The notes: generated by a model not told the origin, from the sequence alone. A DNA stretch of 64,000 bases from Planctomycetota bacterium (GCA_021776805.1 JAJFFD010000168.1:1-64000), one strand, 5' to 3'. Counted from the stretch's first letter, positions 1-10,025 are shown. Numbers and translations: made by a program.

Positions 1-1639
1 TGGCTGAGCCCATGTTGCTGTTGATGAGTTTGGTGCGGTCAAAGGCGACGAGGAGCTTGCAGCCGGTCATGCTGAGGAACTCCAGGTCGATGGGCAGCTG
101 TTGACCGCCAAAGCACTGGCGGGAGAAGCCGATGATGCCGACGGCGGCGGGTTGGGTGGGGTTGAGGCCGCTGAGTTCGACGGTGAAGGTGGTGCCGATT
201 TTGGGAAAGGTGACGGGGGTCAGTATTGGATTGCTTTGCAAGCCGGAGCAGTTCTCGCCGAAGGCCTTGGCTTTTGCGTTGTCCGGTGGTTCCGGGCAAG
301 CACCTGGGCCGCCGTGGGCGCCCATGTCGTTGCGGGAAGTGCCGTGCGAGGGTGGGAAGCAGGCGTCGTCGTAGATCGGATTTGGATCGCCGGCATCGAT
401 GCAGAGTGAGCCTATGACGATCTTGAGATCGGCCTCGCAACATGCTGAGCCGGCGAAGACCGGGTTGAAGGCAATGTTGCCCATGCCTGTGTATCCGCCT
501 TGCACGCAGCTGTAGGTGACGGTGGGGGTGCCGGCGATTTGTGCAGTACCTGCCCCGCCATTGTTGTCCCAGAGGATGGAATTGATGACGATTGTATTGT
601 CAGCATTGACATCAACTCCTTGGATGTTGTTGCGGGCAATTGTGGTGTTTTCGATGAGGGCGTCACCAGTCCATATCATTATCCCTGCTCCCCTTCTGAG
701 TTGACTTGCGAGCAGTGTGTTGCAGGCGATGATTGAATTGTACGCCTTGAGTGATCCACTCAGCTGAAAGATGCCGCCACCCCAGCTTCGGCGAGTGTCC
801 CCACCAGAAGTTGTATGGCAGAGGTTCTCGAGGAACGAACTGCGACGAATAGTGCAATCACCTTCTGTCCAAACTCCACCACCCTCCGTGTCTCTTGTCT
901 GAAAGAGCCCTGAACTTGCAAACACTGAGTTCTGCTCGAAGAGACAATCGGTAATCGTTGAGGTGCCGATGACTTTAATTCCTCCGCCCCGCCTCGACAC
1001 GCCGCTTCCCCCGGTCGCTGTGTTTCTTCTCAGCTCGCAGTCATCAAGAGTCAGGGTGCCAGTTCCCGTGATCGCTCGAATACCACCGCCATCCAATGCG
1101 CATGTGTTGTCTTCAATGACGCATGTATTGATGAAGAGATCTCCAGTGGATAGGTCAACTTTCAGAGCGCCTCCATCGCTGGGAGATGTGTTGTTTCTGA
1201 AGCACGAATCCCGAATCACCGGCGAACTGTTCACGATCACCATCGCACTGTCCCCCGCATACTCGAAGACACAATGCGCGAACTCCGATCCAGGCTGCGT
1301 ATCTGTGAACTCGATGTGCCCCCACCTCTCCAACGGATCCTGATTGCGCGCAGTAAACAGAATCGGCTCCGCCCGTGTCCCCACCGCCGTAATCGTCGAC
1401 AGCACAGAGATGTTCACCCCCGGATCCAAATACACCTCCACCCCCGGCTCAATCGTCAACAAGCTCACCTGAATATCGCCAATCACGCAGTACGGCGAAT
1501 TCGCCTTCGTCCAGGTGGTGTTGACCACCAGCCCGGCAGGAACTGTCGTCTTGCAGACCACTTGTGCCGAGATGCCTGCAGGGAGGCCGAGCAGAACCGA
1601 AACCAGAAGAGAGAGCATGGAAAGGGGGCGGGTGTGCAT
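1..1639 (-). CDS. Secreted right-handed beta-helix protein, C-terminus cut by window edge
   Basis: The frame is open from ATG at 1639 to base 1 without a stop (546 codons), so the gene continues beyond the window. A signal peptide (MHTRPLSMLSLLVSVLLG...) ends near the Ala of 'GISAQ'. Residues of about 60-400 hold repeated short strands rich in Asn, Gly and Cys (for example 'RDSCFRNNT', 'IIACNT', 'ENTTIARNN'), typical of pectate-lyase-like parallel beta-helix surface proteins. A second region after 'FGENCSG' (about codon 465 on) looks like a C-terminal beta-sandwich also seen in other secreted proteins of this window. GGAGG lies 5 nt upstream of the start. The gene follows the kinase gene on the same strand after 77 nt. 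Ligand and function are unknown. Confidence 0.85.
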   Translation of the reverse strand, partial: MHTRPLSMLSLLVSVLLGLPAGISAQVVCKTTVPAGLVVNTTWTKANSPYCVIGDIQVSLLTIEPGVEVYLDPGVNISVLSTITAVGTRAEPILFTARNQDPLERWGHIEFTDTQPGSEFAHCVFEYAGDSAMVIVNSSPVIRDSCFRNNTSPSDGGALKVDLSTGDLFINTCVIEDNTCALDGGGIRAITGTGTLTLDDCELRRNTATGGSGVSRRGGGIKVIGTSTITDCLFEQNSVFASSGLFQTRDTEGGGVWTEGDCTIRRSSFLENLCHTTSGGDTRRSWGGGIFQLSGSLKAYNSIIACNTLLASQLRRGAGIMIWTGDALIENTTIARNNIQGVDVNADNTIVINSILWDNNGGAGTAQIAGTPTVTYSCVQGGYTGMGNIAFNPVFAGSACCEADLKIVIGSLCIDAGDPNPIYDDACFPPSHGTSRNDMGAHGGPGACPEPPDNAKAKAFGENCSGLQSNPILTPVTFPKIGTTFTVELSGLNPTQPAAVGIIGFSRQCFGGQQLPIDLEFLSMTGCKLLVAFDRTKLINSNMGSA

Positions 1640-1644
1640 GGTGT

Positions 1645-1649
1645 CCTCC
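1645..1649 (-). promoter_or_regulatory. Shine-Dalgarno GGAGG for the beta-helix gene
   Basis: On the minus strand the sequence reads GGAGGACACC-ATG, a near-perfect ribosome binding site with 5-nt spacing. It fixes the start of the beta-helix gene at 1639. Confidence 0.75.
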
Positions 1650-1716
1650 ATCGCGAGCTGGGGTGGTAGAGGCAAGCCATGCGCTCTCCTCCTCTCCAGC
1701 GCGCAAAGTTTTTGCG

Positions 1717-4554
1717 CTAGTGTTCAAGGATCCCCACCGAGAGGATGCGGAGAGACGTGTTGCTGGCCCCGCTCAGCTGCAACTCGAGCACCTGTTCTTG
1801 CGTGCCCGTGATTCTTCCCAGGGGCAAGATTATCTCCTGCAGACTTCCTTCGACCATGTTGGGCAGGGTGGTACGTAGCTCGCCATTCAGGCTCAGATCC
1901 AATCCGCAAGTGCCGGAGTAAGGCAGGGCCTGGCGAAGGCCCTTCTGCAACTCGATCCGTAGGCGCAGGAGTTGGGAACTGCGAGGTCTGCCAGGAAAGC
2001 GCAGGCGCAGTGTCGATACGCCAGGTACCGAGAAGAGTAAGTAGGACTGGTCTTGGATGTAGTTGTCCGGAGTGATTGGGGCGACTCGGTTCTCCACCGA
2101 ACCGGGTGGTCCATAGACCTCGAGTTCACCAGGTGAGAAGTCCCAGCAAATCATGAGCGCCTCACCAGCCTGGGACGAACTCTTACTTGGGTAGCCTGCC
2201 ATCACCCTGTGATCCATGGCTACGAAGTCATGCTCGACAGCCTTGAACCAGCGTCCCAGGTGAGATTCTGGGTACGTCTCCCAGACATTGGATTGGCCAG
2301 CGCGGAGCTGCCTCGCTTCCGCGACGCCCTTGTCGAAGATAGGCCTCCACTCCCTGGTCTCCAGGTGCTGGGCCTGGGTTTGTGTCTCTAGATAGTTGAT
2401 GAAGGCCATCTGCTCGGAGACTGGGTAGTGACCGAGGAAGGAGCCCAGGTGGTGGTAGGCCCAACTGCCTTGAAAGACTCCGTCCTTGAGGACTTCGGTG
2501 GCCTTCATATAGCTGCCAGTACGGAGTTCGTTGAGGAGAGCTGGGTCGCGATTTGCTGCTCGGGTTCGCTCTAGCATTGGCGGCAGGCCTTGCATAAGAG
2601 CCCTGGCACGTAGTTCGAGTTTTGCGTCTTGTAGGCTGATGGTCATGACCGCAGTCCACAGGTCGAGGGGCGCAGTGAGCGCGGATGCATGCCTGGATGC
2701 ATCAGGCAGAATGATCTCGAGTGCTTTGACTGCACTGGTGACCAGCGATTCCCAGTCCTGAGCCATGATCAAGTCCGGAGTCATGCGCGCAGCCCGCTGA
2801 GTAATGCGCTGCAGAGCTACCATGCTCACTCGGTAGAGCTCGATGGCTTCTGTGGTTCGTTCTGCAGACTCTTCGAGATGAGTCAGGATGGGTGAGATTG
2901 CCGGCAGCAGTGCAGATCCACCGAGGGCCGAGATCGCATGCAGTCGGGTCGCGAGCGGGCGAGAGAGATGCAAGGCTGCGACGAGAGTGTCGGTGATGGC
3001 CTCGAGAGAAGCATGTTCCTTTGGACTTTGGACCGGGTGGTCCAGCAAGAGCCGGGACAGAACCGTGGTCGTCTCCAGGGCGTCGCCTCTGTCGCCATGC
3101 AGCATTCGGTTCTCGAACCAGGCTAGCAGTTCTGGATAGGCGTCCAGACCATCGCGCCCTAGAAGTCGCCCAGCATGGAGTTTGGCGCCGGGCACATCAC
3201 CCTGATTGATGCGTTCAAGTACCTGATCAAAGGACTCGAGCTCCTCGGTGGACGGCTCTGCAGCCATGCCCGAGAGCAGTGGTGACAAGCTTGCTCGTTG
3301 CTGGGCATAGGTTTCCAGGTCACCGGCTACTAGGGATTCTTGCAGGCGGGAGAGCTTGCCGATCGCATCACTGATCCAAAGAACTCCTGCCCCGAGCAAC
3401 AAGAGTCCAAGCGTCAGGAGCAAGGCCAATCCACTGAGAACGAGCCCAGGCCTCGGGCTGCGCTGCAGTCGCCGCCGTTGTCGCGCGATGAGCCTTCTTG
3501 GTCGAACCGATACCTGCTCGCCCTTCAACCAGGCACGGAGATCCGTAGCCATGGCCGCTGCATTCACATACCTGTGGGATGGGTCGAGAGCCGTGGCTTC
3601 CGCGACGATCGCTGCCAGATCCGGATCGCATTGTGGAAGTACCTGAGTCAGGGTCTCGAGGCCCTGGGTCTGTCGCCGTTCTCGCTGCCAGGGGAAGCGT
3701 GCACAGAGCAGGTCATGCATGCTGACACCGAGTGAGAAGACATCCGAGCGGGCGTCCTGGCTGAGACCGAGGAGCACTTCGGGCGCCGCATAGGCGAAGG
3801 TCGCGTAGACGGTTGCCAGTGAGGTCTCGGGCGTGTTTGCCCTGACCAGACCCAGGTCAACGACGATGACCGGATGGCGCAGGGGAGCGTCCTCGGGCTG
3901 ACAGTCGAAGACCATGTTGGCAGGCTTGACGTCGCCATGACGTAGGCCCTGCCCATGCAATTCCGCAAGAGCATCTGCAACCTCGAGAAAGCGCTCGATC
4001 AGAAGCACTTCTTCTTTCGAGTTCGCGGCCCGACCTGAATCGATCCTGTCCTCGAGTACGCGTTCCATGCTCGGCCCGGGAACGAGGGCCATGCTGTGGA
4101 ATGCCAGGCCCCGCTCTTCGTCCGTTCCCGAATCGAGGATCTTGACCAAGTTGGGGTGCTGCACCTTGGCCAGGCCAGGACTCGGCCGACTGTCCGTGAG
4201 CCTCCAGACCTTGAGGGCAACCTGCTCTCGAGATTCGTCTTCTCGAATGGCGACGTAGACCTCGCTCGAACCCCCTCGCGCATGTAGGGATTCGATGCGG
4301 TGGCCAGCAAGACATTCTCCCGGGAGCAAGATCCCTGACCCGTCGATTTCGATGGGGGCCGGTCCATGCTCCCTCTGGCGCGGCTCCAGGAAGGAGCCGA
4401 GACTGTCCAGGTCACGCAGGATCTGCTGAGCCTGGATCGCCAGTGCATGGCTTCCGCCGCATGCGGATTCGAGGTAGGCGCTGCGCTCGGCCTGTGAACG
4501 CTGCAGCGCCTCTCCTACAATCCGGTCGAGGGATCCTTCCCGATCACCATCCAT
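1717..4554 (-). CDS. Transmembrane serine/threonine protein kinase with large extracytoplasmic region
   Basis: 945 aa from ATG at 4554; a GTG at 4611 would add 19 residues. The kinase domain spans roughly residues 84-345. It has a Gly-rich loop (ARGGSSEVYVA), Lys in 'VALKVW', the catalytic loop 'LRHGDVKPAN' (HGD instead of HRD), a metal loop 'VDLGLV' (DLG instead of DFG) and 'AAPEVL'. The catalytic Asp, Lys and Asn are kept, so it is probably active but of the non-RD type. One membrane segment (about 375-400) separates it from some 540 residues with no recognised domain; the end looks like a beta-rich sensory domain. It is divergent from an ECF sigma factor, a usual planctomycete pairing, and the two start codons overlap. 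Targets are unknown. Confidence 0.88.
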   Translation of the reverse strand: MDGDREGSLDRIVGEALQRSQAERSAYLESACGGSHALAIQAQQILRDLDSLGSFLEPRQREHGPAPIEIDGSGILLPGECLAGHRIESLHARGGSSEVYVAIREDESREQVALKVWRLTDSRPSPGLAKVQHPNLVKILDSGTDEERGLAFHSMALVPGPSMERVLEDRIDSGRAANSKEEVLLIERFLEVADALAELHGQGLRHGDVKPANMVFDCQPEDAPLRHPVIVVDLGLVRANTPETSLATVYATFAYAAPEVLLGLSQDARSDVFSLGVSMHDLLCARFPWQRERRQTQGLETLTQVLPQCDPDLAAIVAEATALDPSHRYVNAAAMATDLRAWLKGEQVSVRPRRLIARQRRRLQRSPRPGLVLSGLALLLTLGLLLLGAGVLWISDAIGKLSRLQESLVAGDLETYAQQRASLSPLLSGMAAEPSTEELESFDQVLERINQGDVPGAKLHAGRLLGRDGLDAYPELLAWFENRMLHGDRGDALETTTVLSRLLLDHPVQSPKEHASLEAITDTLVAALHLSRPLATRLHAISALGGSALLPAISPILTHLEESAERTTEAIELYRVSMVALQRITQRAARMTPDLIMAQDWESLVTSAVKALEIILPDASRHASALTAPLDLWTAVMTISLQDAKLELRARALMQGLPPMLERTRAANRDPALLNELRTGSYMKATEVLKDGVFQGSWAYHHLGSFLGHYPVSEQMAFINYLETQTQAQHLETREWRPIFDKGVAEARQLRAGQSNVWETYPESHLGRWFKAVEHDFVAMDHRVMAGYPSKSSSQAGEALMICWDFSPGELEVYGPPGSVENRVAPITPDNYIQDQSYLLFSVPGVSTLRLRFPGRPRSSQLLRLRIELQKGLRQALPYSGTCGLDLSLNGELRTTLPNMVEGSLQEIILPLGRITGTQEQVLELQLSGASNTSLRILSVGILEH

Positions 4555-5158
4555 GGCAGAGCAGCATAGAGCTGGAACGGGGGAAAGCGCGGAGCGCCGT
4601 GGCCTGATCACCCGTGCCCTCGAAGATTGTCAGCTTGGCACTGACGGTGCGGAGGAACGGCTTTGGGAGCAAGTCTATGAGTGGTTGAAGTTGCGTGCGC
4701 GCCAGCTTTGTGCTCGCGAAAGCGGGCAAAACGGCATGGTTGCCACCGAGCTTCTGCATGAGGCCTACCAGAAGCTTCGTGGCTCCAAGTTGCCGGCCTG
4801 CGGTGATAGCCAGCACTTCATGCGGGTCGCAACCAACGCCATGCGGCAGGTTCTCGTCGATTTTGGCCGTAAGCGAAGACGGCAAGCCGCGGTCCCCTGG
4901 TCTCAGGAGCGATTCGCCGAAATTGCGGCTGGCGGCCCCCTGCTCATGGATGAGAGCTTGGATCTTGCCGAGGCGATCGCGGTCCTGGCGGAAGCTGAGC
5001 CGCGATTGGCAAGGGTTGTTGAGCTGCGAACTTATGGCGGGCTCACGATCGCGGAATGCGCGTCGGTGGTCGGTGCCAGTCCGCGCTGGGTTGACGGAGC
5101 CTGGGCGCGATCCCGTATTTGGCTCTATCGGCGATTGACCGGCGCTGGTTCCGAGTAG
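4553..5158 (+). CDS. ECF-family RNA polymerase sigma factor (planctomycete kinase-linked type)
   Basis: 201 aa. Region 2 is recognisable in 'LWEQVYEWLKLRARQLCARE' through 'ELLHEAYQKLR...DSQHFMRVATNAMRQVLVDFGRKRRR', the pattern of the planctomycete ECF family. Region 4 follows as 'ARVVELRTYGGLTIAECASVVGASPRWVDGAW', a helix-turn-helix for the -35 element. The only usable start is ATG at 4553, inside the CCATGG shared with the kinase start. No clear ribosome binding site is visible, and the promoter must lie inside the kinase gene. It probably redirects RNA polymerase in response to the kinase; the regulon is unknown. Confidence 0.88.
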   Translation: MAEQHRAGTGESAERRGLITRALEDCQLGTDGAEERLWEQVYEWLKLRARQLCARESGQNGMVATELLHEAYQKLRGSKLPACGDSQHFMRVATNAMRQVLVDFGRKRRRQAAVPWSQERFAEIAAGGPLLMDESLDLAEAIAVLAEAEPRLARVVELRTYGGLTIAECASVVGASPRWVDGAWARSRIWLYRRLTGAGSE

Positions 5159-5374
5159 GGGCGATCGGGAGCTAGGGAGCGAGTCCATTTACCCTCCATG
5201 CGTTCAAGCTTCGGGTTGCACGCATAGGCGCTTGGATGGAAATCTGCAAAACCCCTGCGCTGGGCCCCGGGTACGAACGCATGGATGCCACGGCTCAAGA
5301 CTTCGGTTCGAAGTGGAGAAGAAGGAGAATCTTGTTTTTGCCGGCGGGCAGTCCCTGATGGGCCTGGCCTGAGA

Positions 5375-6664
5375 CTAGTCGATCAAACAAGCTCGACGGG
5401 GCAGGTTGCCTCTGGCGCTGAGTTGGATCGCTGCCCCGGGCTCGATGGTCACGGTCACGAAATGCGATCGATACTGCAGCTTGGGATCCGGGTCCGCTGT
5501 CCTCCGCACGACCCGAACTTCCATGGGCTTGTTCTTGTCGCGATGTTCGAGTAGGCGAAAGACCTGGCCGCGATTGAAGATGATCTCCTCGTCGAGGCTC
5601 CAGAGGATGTCGCCGTTGCGCAGATTCGTGTTGCCGGCATTCTTGATTTCGAGGGTGACCCAGGTGGGTGGGGGAGGTGCCTTGAGAGCGAGCACGAAGT
5701 CACGCCAACCGACGGCGATCTCCCCGAGGTCTTTGCGCGTTGCGGTTTTGAACTGTTCGGCGACGGGTTTGGCGCCGCCGCCATTCATCTCTTCGAGCAG
5801 CTTGGCCAGATCGGTTCGGTGTTTGCCCTGCTCGCGATTAACCAGGTAGTAGAGGAAGCTCCAAGCCAGGGCGTACTGATTGCCCTTGAATTCGGACCTG
5901 GGCAGATTCATGAACATGCTCTCCGGGAGATTGGGCGCCGGCTCCGCGCGGCCGAGGAGAGTCTGTGCAGCTTGAAGGCGCGTATGGGGCAGGTGATTGA
6001 TGGTGATCTTCTTGCTAGCTCGAGAATAGGAGCAACCCTCGAAGTAGGTGGCCAGCGCTTCGTTCAGCCACTGGGGTAGATCCGCTCCCGGCAACATGGC
6101 TGCAAAGAACTGATGAGCACCTTCGTGGAAGGTGGTGAAGTAGAAGAGGTCCGGCTGCGTGTCGTCGTAGAAGACATTCAGTTCGTTGCTGTTGCGGATG
6201 AAGCCGGGGTTGCTGCGCGGCCTGTCTTCGTGTTTGCGATAGGACTCGAAGCCGTAGTGGATGTTGATGAACTTGTTGTCCGCGGCCTTGCCCTTGAGTC
6301 CGAAGTCCTCTTTGAAGACCTTCACGTAGGTTTTGTAGAGCTCATCGAGGAAGGGCTCAATCTCCAGCTCCATGATGAAGCGGGGGACGTTGGTCTTGAT
6401 GCGATAGTGCTTGGACTTGATCTTGTAGGCATCTCCCCAGTCGCGATTCTTGCGGTCTTGTTTCTCCCATTGGCGCAGCTTGCGCTGCATGGACTTGGGA
6501 TACCAGCGACCCTGGTACTGGACGAATCCCTGTCTTTCGGCCTGAGCGCGGTTGCCCCACTTGCCCTTGCCCAGATGAATCAGTCCCGGGCGTGTGAAGT
6601 TCTGCGCCTGCAGACTGCTGACGAGGAGGGCGGCGATAATCGCGCTGGCGAGTGCTCTTGGCAT
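5375..6664 (-). CDS. Secreted zinc metallopeptidase-like protein (DUF1570-like, gluzincin type)
   Basis: 429 aa with a signal peptide (MPRALASAIIAALLVSSLQAQ). The zincin motif 'TTFHEGAHQFF' (HEGAH) is followed by 'PQWLNEALATYFEG', which supplies a downstream Glu ligand as in gluzincins. After about residue 330 comes a small beta-rich C-terminal region. Its start lies 2 nt after the stop of the lipoprotein gene at 6667-7158, so the two are probably co-transcribed. The N-terminal part ('NFTRPGLIHLGKGKW') matches nothing I know. Substrate unknown; a periplasmic or cell-surface protease is the best guess. Confidence 0.75.
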   Translation of the reverse strand: MPRALASAIIAALLVSSLQAQNFTRPGLIHLGKGKWGNRAQAERQGFVQYQGRWYPKSMQRKLRQWEKQDRKNRDWGDAYKIKSKHYRIKTNVPRFIMELEIEPFLDELYKTYVKVFKEDFGLKGKAADNKFINIHYGFESYRKHEDRPRSNPGFIRNSNELNVFYDDTQPDLFYFTTFHEGAHQFFAAMLPGADLPQWLNEALATYFEGCSYSRASKKITINHLPHTRLQAAQTLLGRAEPAPNLPESMFMNLPRSEFKGNQYALAWSFLYYLVNREQGKHRTDLAKLLEEMNGGGAKPVAEQFKTATRKDLGEIAVGWRDFVLALKAPPPPTWVTLEIKNAGNTNLRNGDILWSLDEEIIFNRGQVFRLLEHRDKNKPMEVRVVRRTADPDPKLQYRSHFVTVTIEPGAAIQLSARGNLPRRACLID

Positions 6665-6666
6665 GC

Positions 6667-7158
6667 TCAGTTTGCTGGTAGCCAGCCCTCATGCACGTGT
6701 AGCCACTCGACCTGATTGGGCAGGCCCGCGCGATGGCGAAAGAGGGCGCTGCTCAGGCGACCACGTACTGCATCTCCTTGCCCTTGCCATTCTTCATAGG
6801 TGACCTGCATTAGTCCTTCGCCGACGTAGCGCGCCTGGAAATCCTCGATCCATATCTTAGCTTCTGGATCGCTGCCGTGACCTGCAGTCAGGCGGGCGAC
6901 GATTGCAATGCGATCGCTGAGAACTCCCTCCGGCGAGACGAGCTCGAAGTCCTTGCCGATGACTCTGTCGAAGCGTGCGAAGGATTCCGAGCTGTTGGGT
7001 AGCTTTGCCGAAAACCAATCCTGAAAGAACTGGTGCAGTTCGAAGACCTCCTTCTTGCAGTTGTCGTCCATGGTGTAGTTGACAGGCATCGGGCTGGAAG
7101 CGCAGCCGCAGAGGAAAGTGGAGACGAGAAGTAAGGCTTGTTTGGCTCTGATTGTCAT
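6667..7158 (-). CDS. Small lipoprotein, possible NTF2/DUF4440-like domain
   Basis: 163 aa with a lipoprotein signal ([11 protein letters not shown], lipobox L-C-G-C). The mature part ('[25 protein letters not shown]...[21 protein letters not shown]') has the helix-then-beta pattern of small NTF2-like proteins of the DUF4440 type, which often bind small ligands. It is the first gene of a two-gene unit with the metalloprotease. The fold call is inferred from sequence pattern only. Confidence 0.6.
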   Translation of the reverse strand: MTIRAKQALLLVSTFLCGCASSPMPVNYTMDDNCKKEVFELHQFFQDWFSAKLPNSSESFARFDRVIGKDFELVSPEGVLSDRIAIVARLTAGHGSDPEAKIWIEDFQARYVGEGLMQVTYEEWQGQGDAVRGRLSSALFRHRAGLPNQVEWLHVHEGWLPAN

Positions 7159-7266
7159 GAGGTTCTCGGGGCGGCGATTCTAGGGTCCGAAGGAGGTTCT
7201 TGCCCGAGCCAGCGCTTGAACTTCGCCTGGAAAGCGTCGGTCCCGAACCCTACCTTGCCTGCAGCA

Positions 7267-8877
7267 ATGAGTGACGTTCTCTCCAGCAAGGTCGATACGA
7301 GCTCCGCGGACTATGCGGCCAATCGAGAGCACAATCTCAGCCTGATCGCAGAAGTGCAGTCGGCTATGGATCGGGTGCGGCAGGGTGGTTCGGCCGAATC
7401 GGCGGAGAGGCACCACAAGCGCGGTAAGCTCCTGCCTCGAGAGCGCATCGATCGCCTGCTCGATCCTGGCAGTCCCTTCCTCGAGCTCTCGCCCTTGGCG
7501 GCCAAGGACATGTACGAGGATGCGGCGCCGGCGGCGGGGATGGTTACCGGTATCGGTGTAGTCGAGGGTCGCGAAGTCATGATCGTGGCCAACGATGCGA
7601 CGGTGAAGGGCGGTACCTACCTGCCCATGACCGTGAAGAAGCACTTGCGTGCGCAGGAGGTTGCATTGGAGAACCGCCTGCCCTGCGTGTACTTGGTGGA
7701 TTCTGGTGGCGCATTCCTGCCCTTGCAGGCGGAAGTCTTTCCCGATCGCGAGCACTTCGGTCGCATTTTCTACAACCAGGCGCGCATGTCGGCGGCATCG
7801 ATTCCGCAGATCGCAGTGGTGCTCGGCTCATGTACGGCGGGTGGCGCATACGTGCCTGCGATGAGCGACGAGAGCATCATCGTCAAGGGCAACGGCACGA
7901 TCTTCCTGGGTGGACCACCCCTGGTGAAAGCGGCAACGGGCGAGATCGTCAGCGCCGAGGATCTGGGCGGTGCCGATGTGCACACGAAGAAGTCCGGAGT
8001 CTCGGATCACTTTGCCGAGAATGAAGAGCAAGCACTGCAGAAGTGCCGCTCGATCATCGCTCATCTGAATACGCGCAAGCCCGATCAGTTGGCGATGCAG
8101 TCCTCGGAAGAGCCGGCCTACGACGCGGAAGAGCTATTGGGCATTCTGCCCGCGGACAGCAAGCGTCAGTATGACGTGCGCGAAGTCCTGGCACGGCTGG
8201 TGGATGGCTCTCGCTTTCACGAGTTCAAGACTCGCTATGGCCCTACTCTGGTGACCGGATTCGCGCATCTGCAGGGCATGCCCATCGGCATCCTGGCAAA
8301 CAATGGCATTCTCTTTTCGGAGAGTGCCATGAAGGGTGCGCATTTTGTCGAACTCTGCACTCAGCGGCGTGTGCCTCTGCTCTTTCTGCAGAACATCACC
8401 GGCTTCATGGTGGGGCAGAAGTATGAGACGGGGGGCATCGCAAAGGACGGGGCCAAGTTGGTGCAGGCGGTGGCAACTGCGCAAGTGCCCAAGTTGACCG
8501 TGATGATTGGCGGGTCCTTTGGTGCTGGCAACTACGGCATGTGTGGGCGGGCCTATCAACCGCGCTTTCTATACATGTGGCCGAATGCCCGTATCTCGGT
8601 GATGGGTGGAGAGCAGGCGGCCAGCGTCCTGGCCACGGTCAAGAAGGATCAGCTCGCGGCCAAGGGTGTGGAATTGTCAGCGGAAGATGAGGCGAAGATC
8701 CGCGATCCCATCCTCGAGAAGTACGAGCACGAGGGGCACCCCTTCTATTCGACGGCCCGACTCTGGGATGATGGCATCCTGGATCCGCGGCAGACACGCG
8801 ATGCCCTGGCGCTCTCGCTCTCCGCCAGCTTGAATCAGCCGATCCCGGAGTACCGCGCGCCGGTGTTTCGGATGTGA
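7267..8877 (+). CDS. mccB: Acyl-CoA carboxylase carboxyltransferase (beta) subunit, methylcrotonoyl-CoA carboxylase-like
   Basis: 536 aa from ATG at 7267, the usual length of MCC beta. The start was chosen because '[23 protein letters not shown]' aligns with the family N-terminus; the open frame upstream is not conserved. Both crotonase-fold halves are present: the N-terminal one with '[32 protein letters not shown]', the C-terminal one with '[14 protein letters not shown]' and '[25 protein letters not shown]'. With a biotinylated alpha subunit (23523-25531) it would carboxylate 3-methylcrotonyl-CoA in leucine breakdown. The subunits lie 15 kb apart. Substrate preference is inferred from family resemblance. 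Confidence 0.9.
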   Translation: MSDVLSSKVDTSSADYAANREHNLSLIAEVQSAMDRVRQGGSAESAERHHKRGKLLPRERIDRLLDPGSPFLELSPLAAKDMYEDAAPAAGMVTGIGVVEGREVMIVANDATVKGGTYLPMTVKKHLRAQEVALENRLPCVYLVDSGGAFLPLQAEVFPDREHFGRIFYNQARMSAASIPQIAVVLGSCTAGGAYVPAMSDESIIVKGNGTIFLGGPPLVKAATGEIVSAEDLGGADVHTKKSGVSDHFAENEEQALQKCRSIIAHLNTRKPDQLAMQSSEEPAYDAEELLGILPADSKRQYDVREVLARLVDGSRFHEFKTRYGPTLVTGFAHLQGMPIGILANNGILFSESAMKGAHFVELCTQRRVPLLFLQNITGFMVGQKYETGGIAKDGAKLVQAVATAQVPKLTVMIGGSFGAGNYGMCGRAYQPRFLYMWPNARISVMGGEQAASVLATVKKDQLAAKGVELSAEDEAKIRDPILEKYEHEGHPFYSTARLWDDGILDPRQTRDALALSLSASLNQPIPEYRAPVFRM

Positions 8878-8893
8878 GCCAGACTCCCCGGTC

Positions 8894-10012
8894 TCAGCCC
8901 AGGTAGGCGCGCAAACCCTGCACGGTCTTCGCCAAGACTTCACGGTTGCGGCGCAGCTTCGGCGCTAGCCGATCCCGCTCGCGTTCCATCTTCCCGACGA
9001 TCTCGCCCAGCTCTTCCCGGGGCAACCCGTAGAGGCTATGGGTCTTGGGCTGGCGGACCACGTTGACCCAGACCTGGCAGTCCAGTCCCTCCGCGTACTC
9101 GAGTAGCGCCCCGAAGCCCTGCCAATTCTGTTGCATCAGGCAGTGGGCGAAGTTGACCGATGTCCCCCGCGCCTTGGAGTAGGCGAGAAAGCGTTCCACG
9201 TTCTTCAGCACCTGATCCAGATCCGAATTTATGCGGATCGCGTCCTGGGTGTCCTTGGTGACCCCTTCCAAGGACACGGTGAAGTGGAAGGGCAGTTGAT
9301 CGATGACTCGCTCTACCTTGCTATTCAGCACAGAGCCGTTGGTCGTCACCTTCAACTTCACCCGCTCGCCCATGTCGAAACCGACCATCATCTCCCAGAT
9401 GCGGTAGTTCTCCGTCGCCAGGAATGGTTCTCCGCCCATGAACTCTGCCTGCCGAATGTGCGGCAGGAACTCCGCCATGTCTGCGAAGAACTCTTCTCCA
9501 TAGGCCAGGGGCAGAGGTGGCTTCTTCTCGGTCTTCTTGCGGATGAGAGAGGAATAGTCCCCATTGCACATGGTGCACTCGAAGTTGCAGACGTTGCTCA
9601 TGGCGAATTCCATACGCCGCGGCCAGAGGGCTTCACGGCCGACTAGCATGTCGTCGTACTTGCGTGCGAAGACCCCCTCCACATTGCCCGAGTCCACCTG
9701 CCATTGGCAAAAGGAGCAGCTCGGTTTGGGAAAGGCGTAAGCAAGCACCGTCTTGCGCAGAGCTTCCGCCTTCTTGCTCCGCCAAATCTCAGCGAGTCGC
9801 TGCTCGCCAATTCGCCCGAGGGCCGTCTGCTCGGTCTGGTTATGGCAGCAGTAGCCCACGTAACCCAGGGGATTGAAGTACAGACTGCCAAAGGGAGCGA
9901 AGCAGCTCGCTCGGAACATGTTCCGGCTGAGATCCCGGCCTTGGTCGTACTGATGCTTGAGGGCTTCTTTCATCTTCGGGTGCAGACCCTCCGACAATAG
10001 GCCCCTCGGCAA
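8894..10012 (-). CDS. Radical SAM protein with N-terminal SPASM-like Cys module (twitch-domain family)
   Basis: 372 aa. The [4Fe-4S] radical SAM motif is C142-x3-C146-x2-C149 in 'NVCNFECTMCNG', followed by 'AEFMGGEPFLATENYRIWE' for SAM binding. In front of the core is an auxiliary-cluster module with C37, C55, C56, C99 and C102 ('FNPLGYVGYCCHNQ', 'SCSFCQWQ') and the phrase 'LAEIWRSKKAEALRK', normally seen in SPASM domains. This order is usual for the twitch-type subfamily. It lies 13 nt after the DMT transporter gene, suggesting one transcript. The substrate is unknown; no precursor peptide gene is visible nearby. Confidence 0.82.
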   Translation of the reverse strand: MPRGLLSEGLHPKMKEALKHQYDQGRDLSRNMFRASCFAPFGSLYFNPLGYVGYCCHNQTEQTALGRIGEQRLAEIWRSKKAEALRKTVLAYAFPKPSCSFCQWQVDSGNVEGVFARKYDDMLVGREALWPRRMEFAMSNVCNFECTMCNGDYSSLIRKKTEKKPPLPLAYGEEFFADMAEFLPHIRQAEFMGGEPFLATENYRIWEMMVGFDMGERVKLKVTTNGSVLNSKVERVIDQLPFHFTVSLEGVTKDTQDAIRINSDLDQVLKNVERFLAYSKARGTSVNFAHCLMQQNWQGFGALLEYAEGLDCQVWVNVVRQPKTHSLYGLPREELGEIVGKMERERDRLAPKLRRNREVLAKTVQGLRAYLG

Positions 10013-10025
10013 GCCTGCCTATCCC

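Noticed and set aside
4544-5188. 214-codon minus-strand frame over the ECF sigma gene
   Set aside because: The plus-strand sigma factor is supported by conserved regions 2 and 4; the antisense frame shows no motif.
7138-7266. Upstream extension of the mccB-like gene
   Set aside because: The 43 extra residues are not family-like and overlap the divergent lipoprotein start; ATG 7267 fits.
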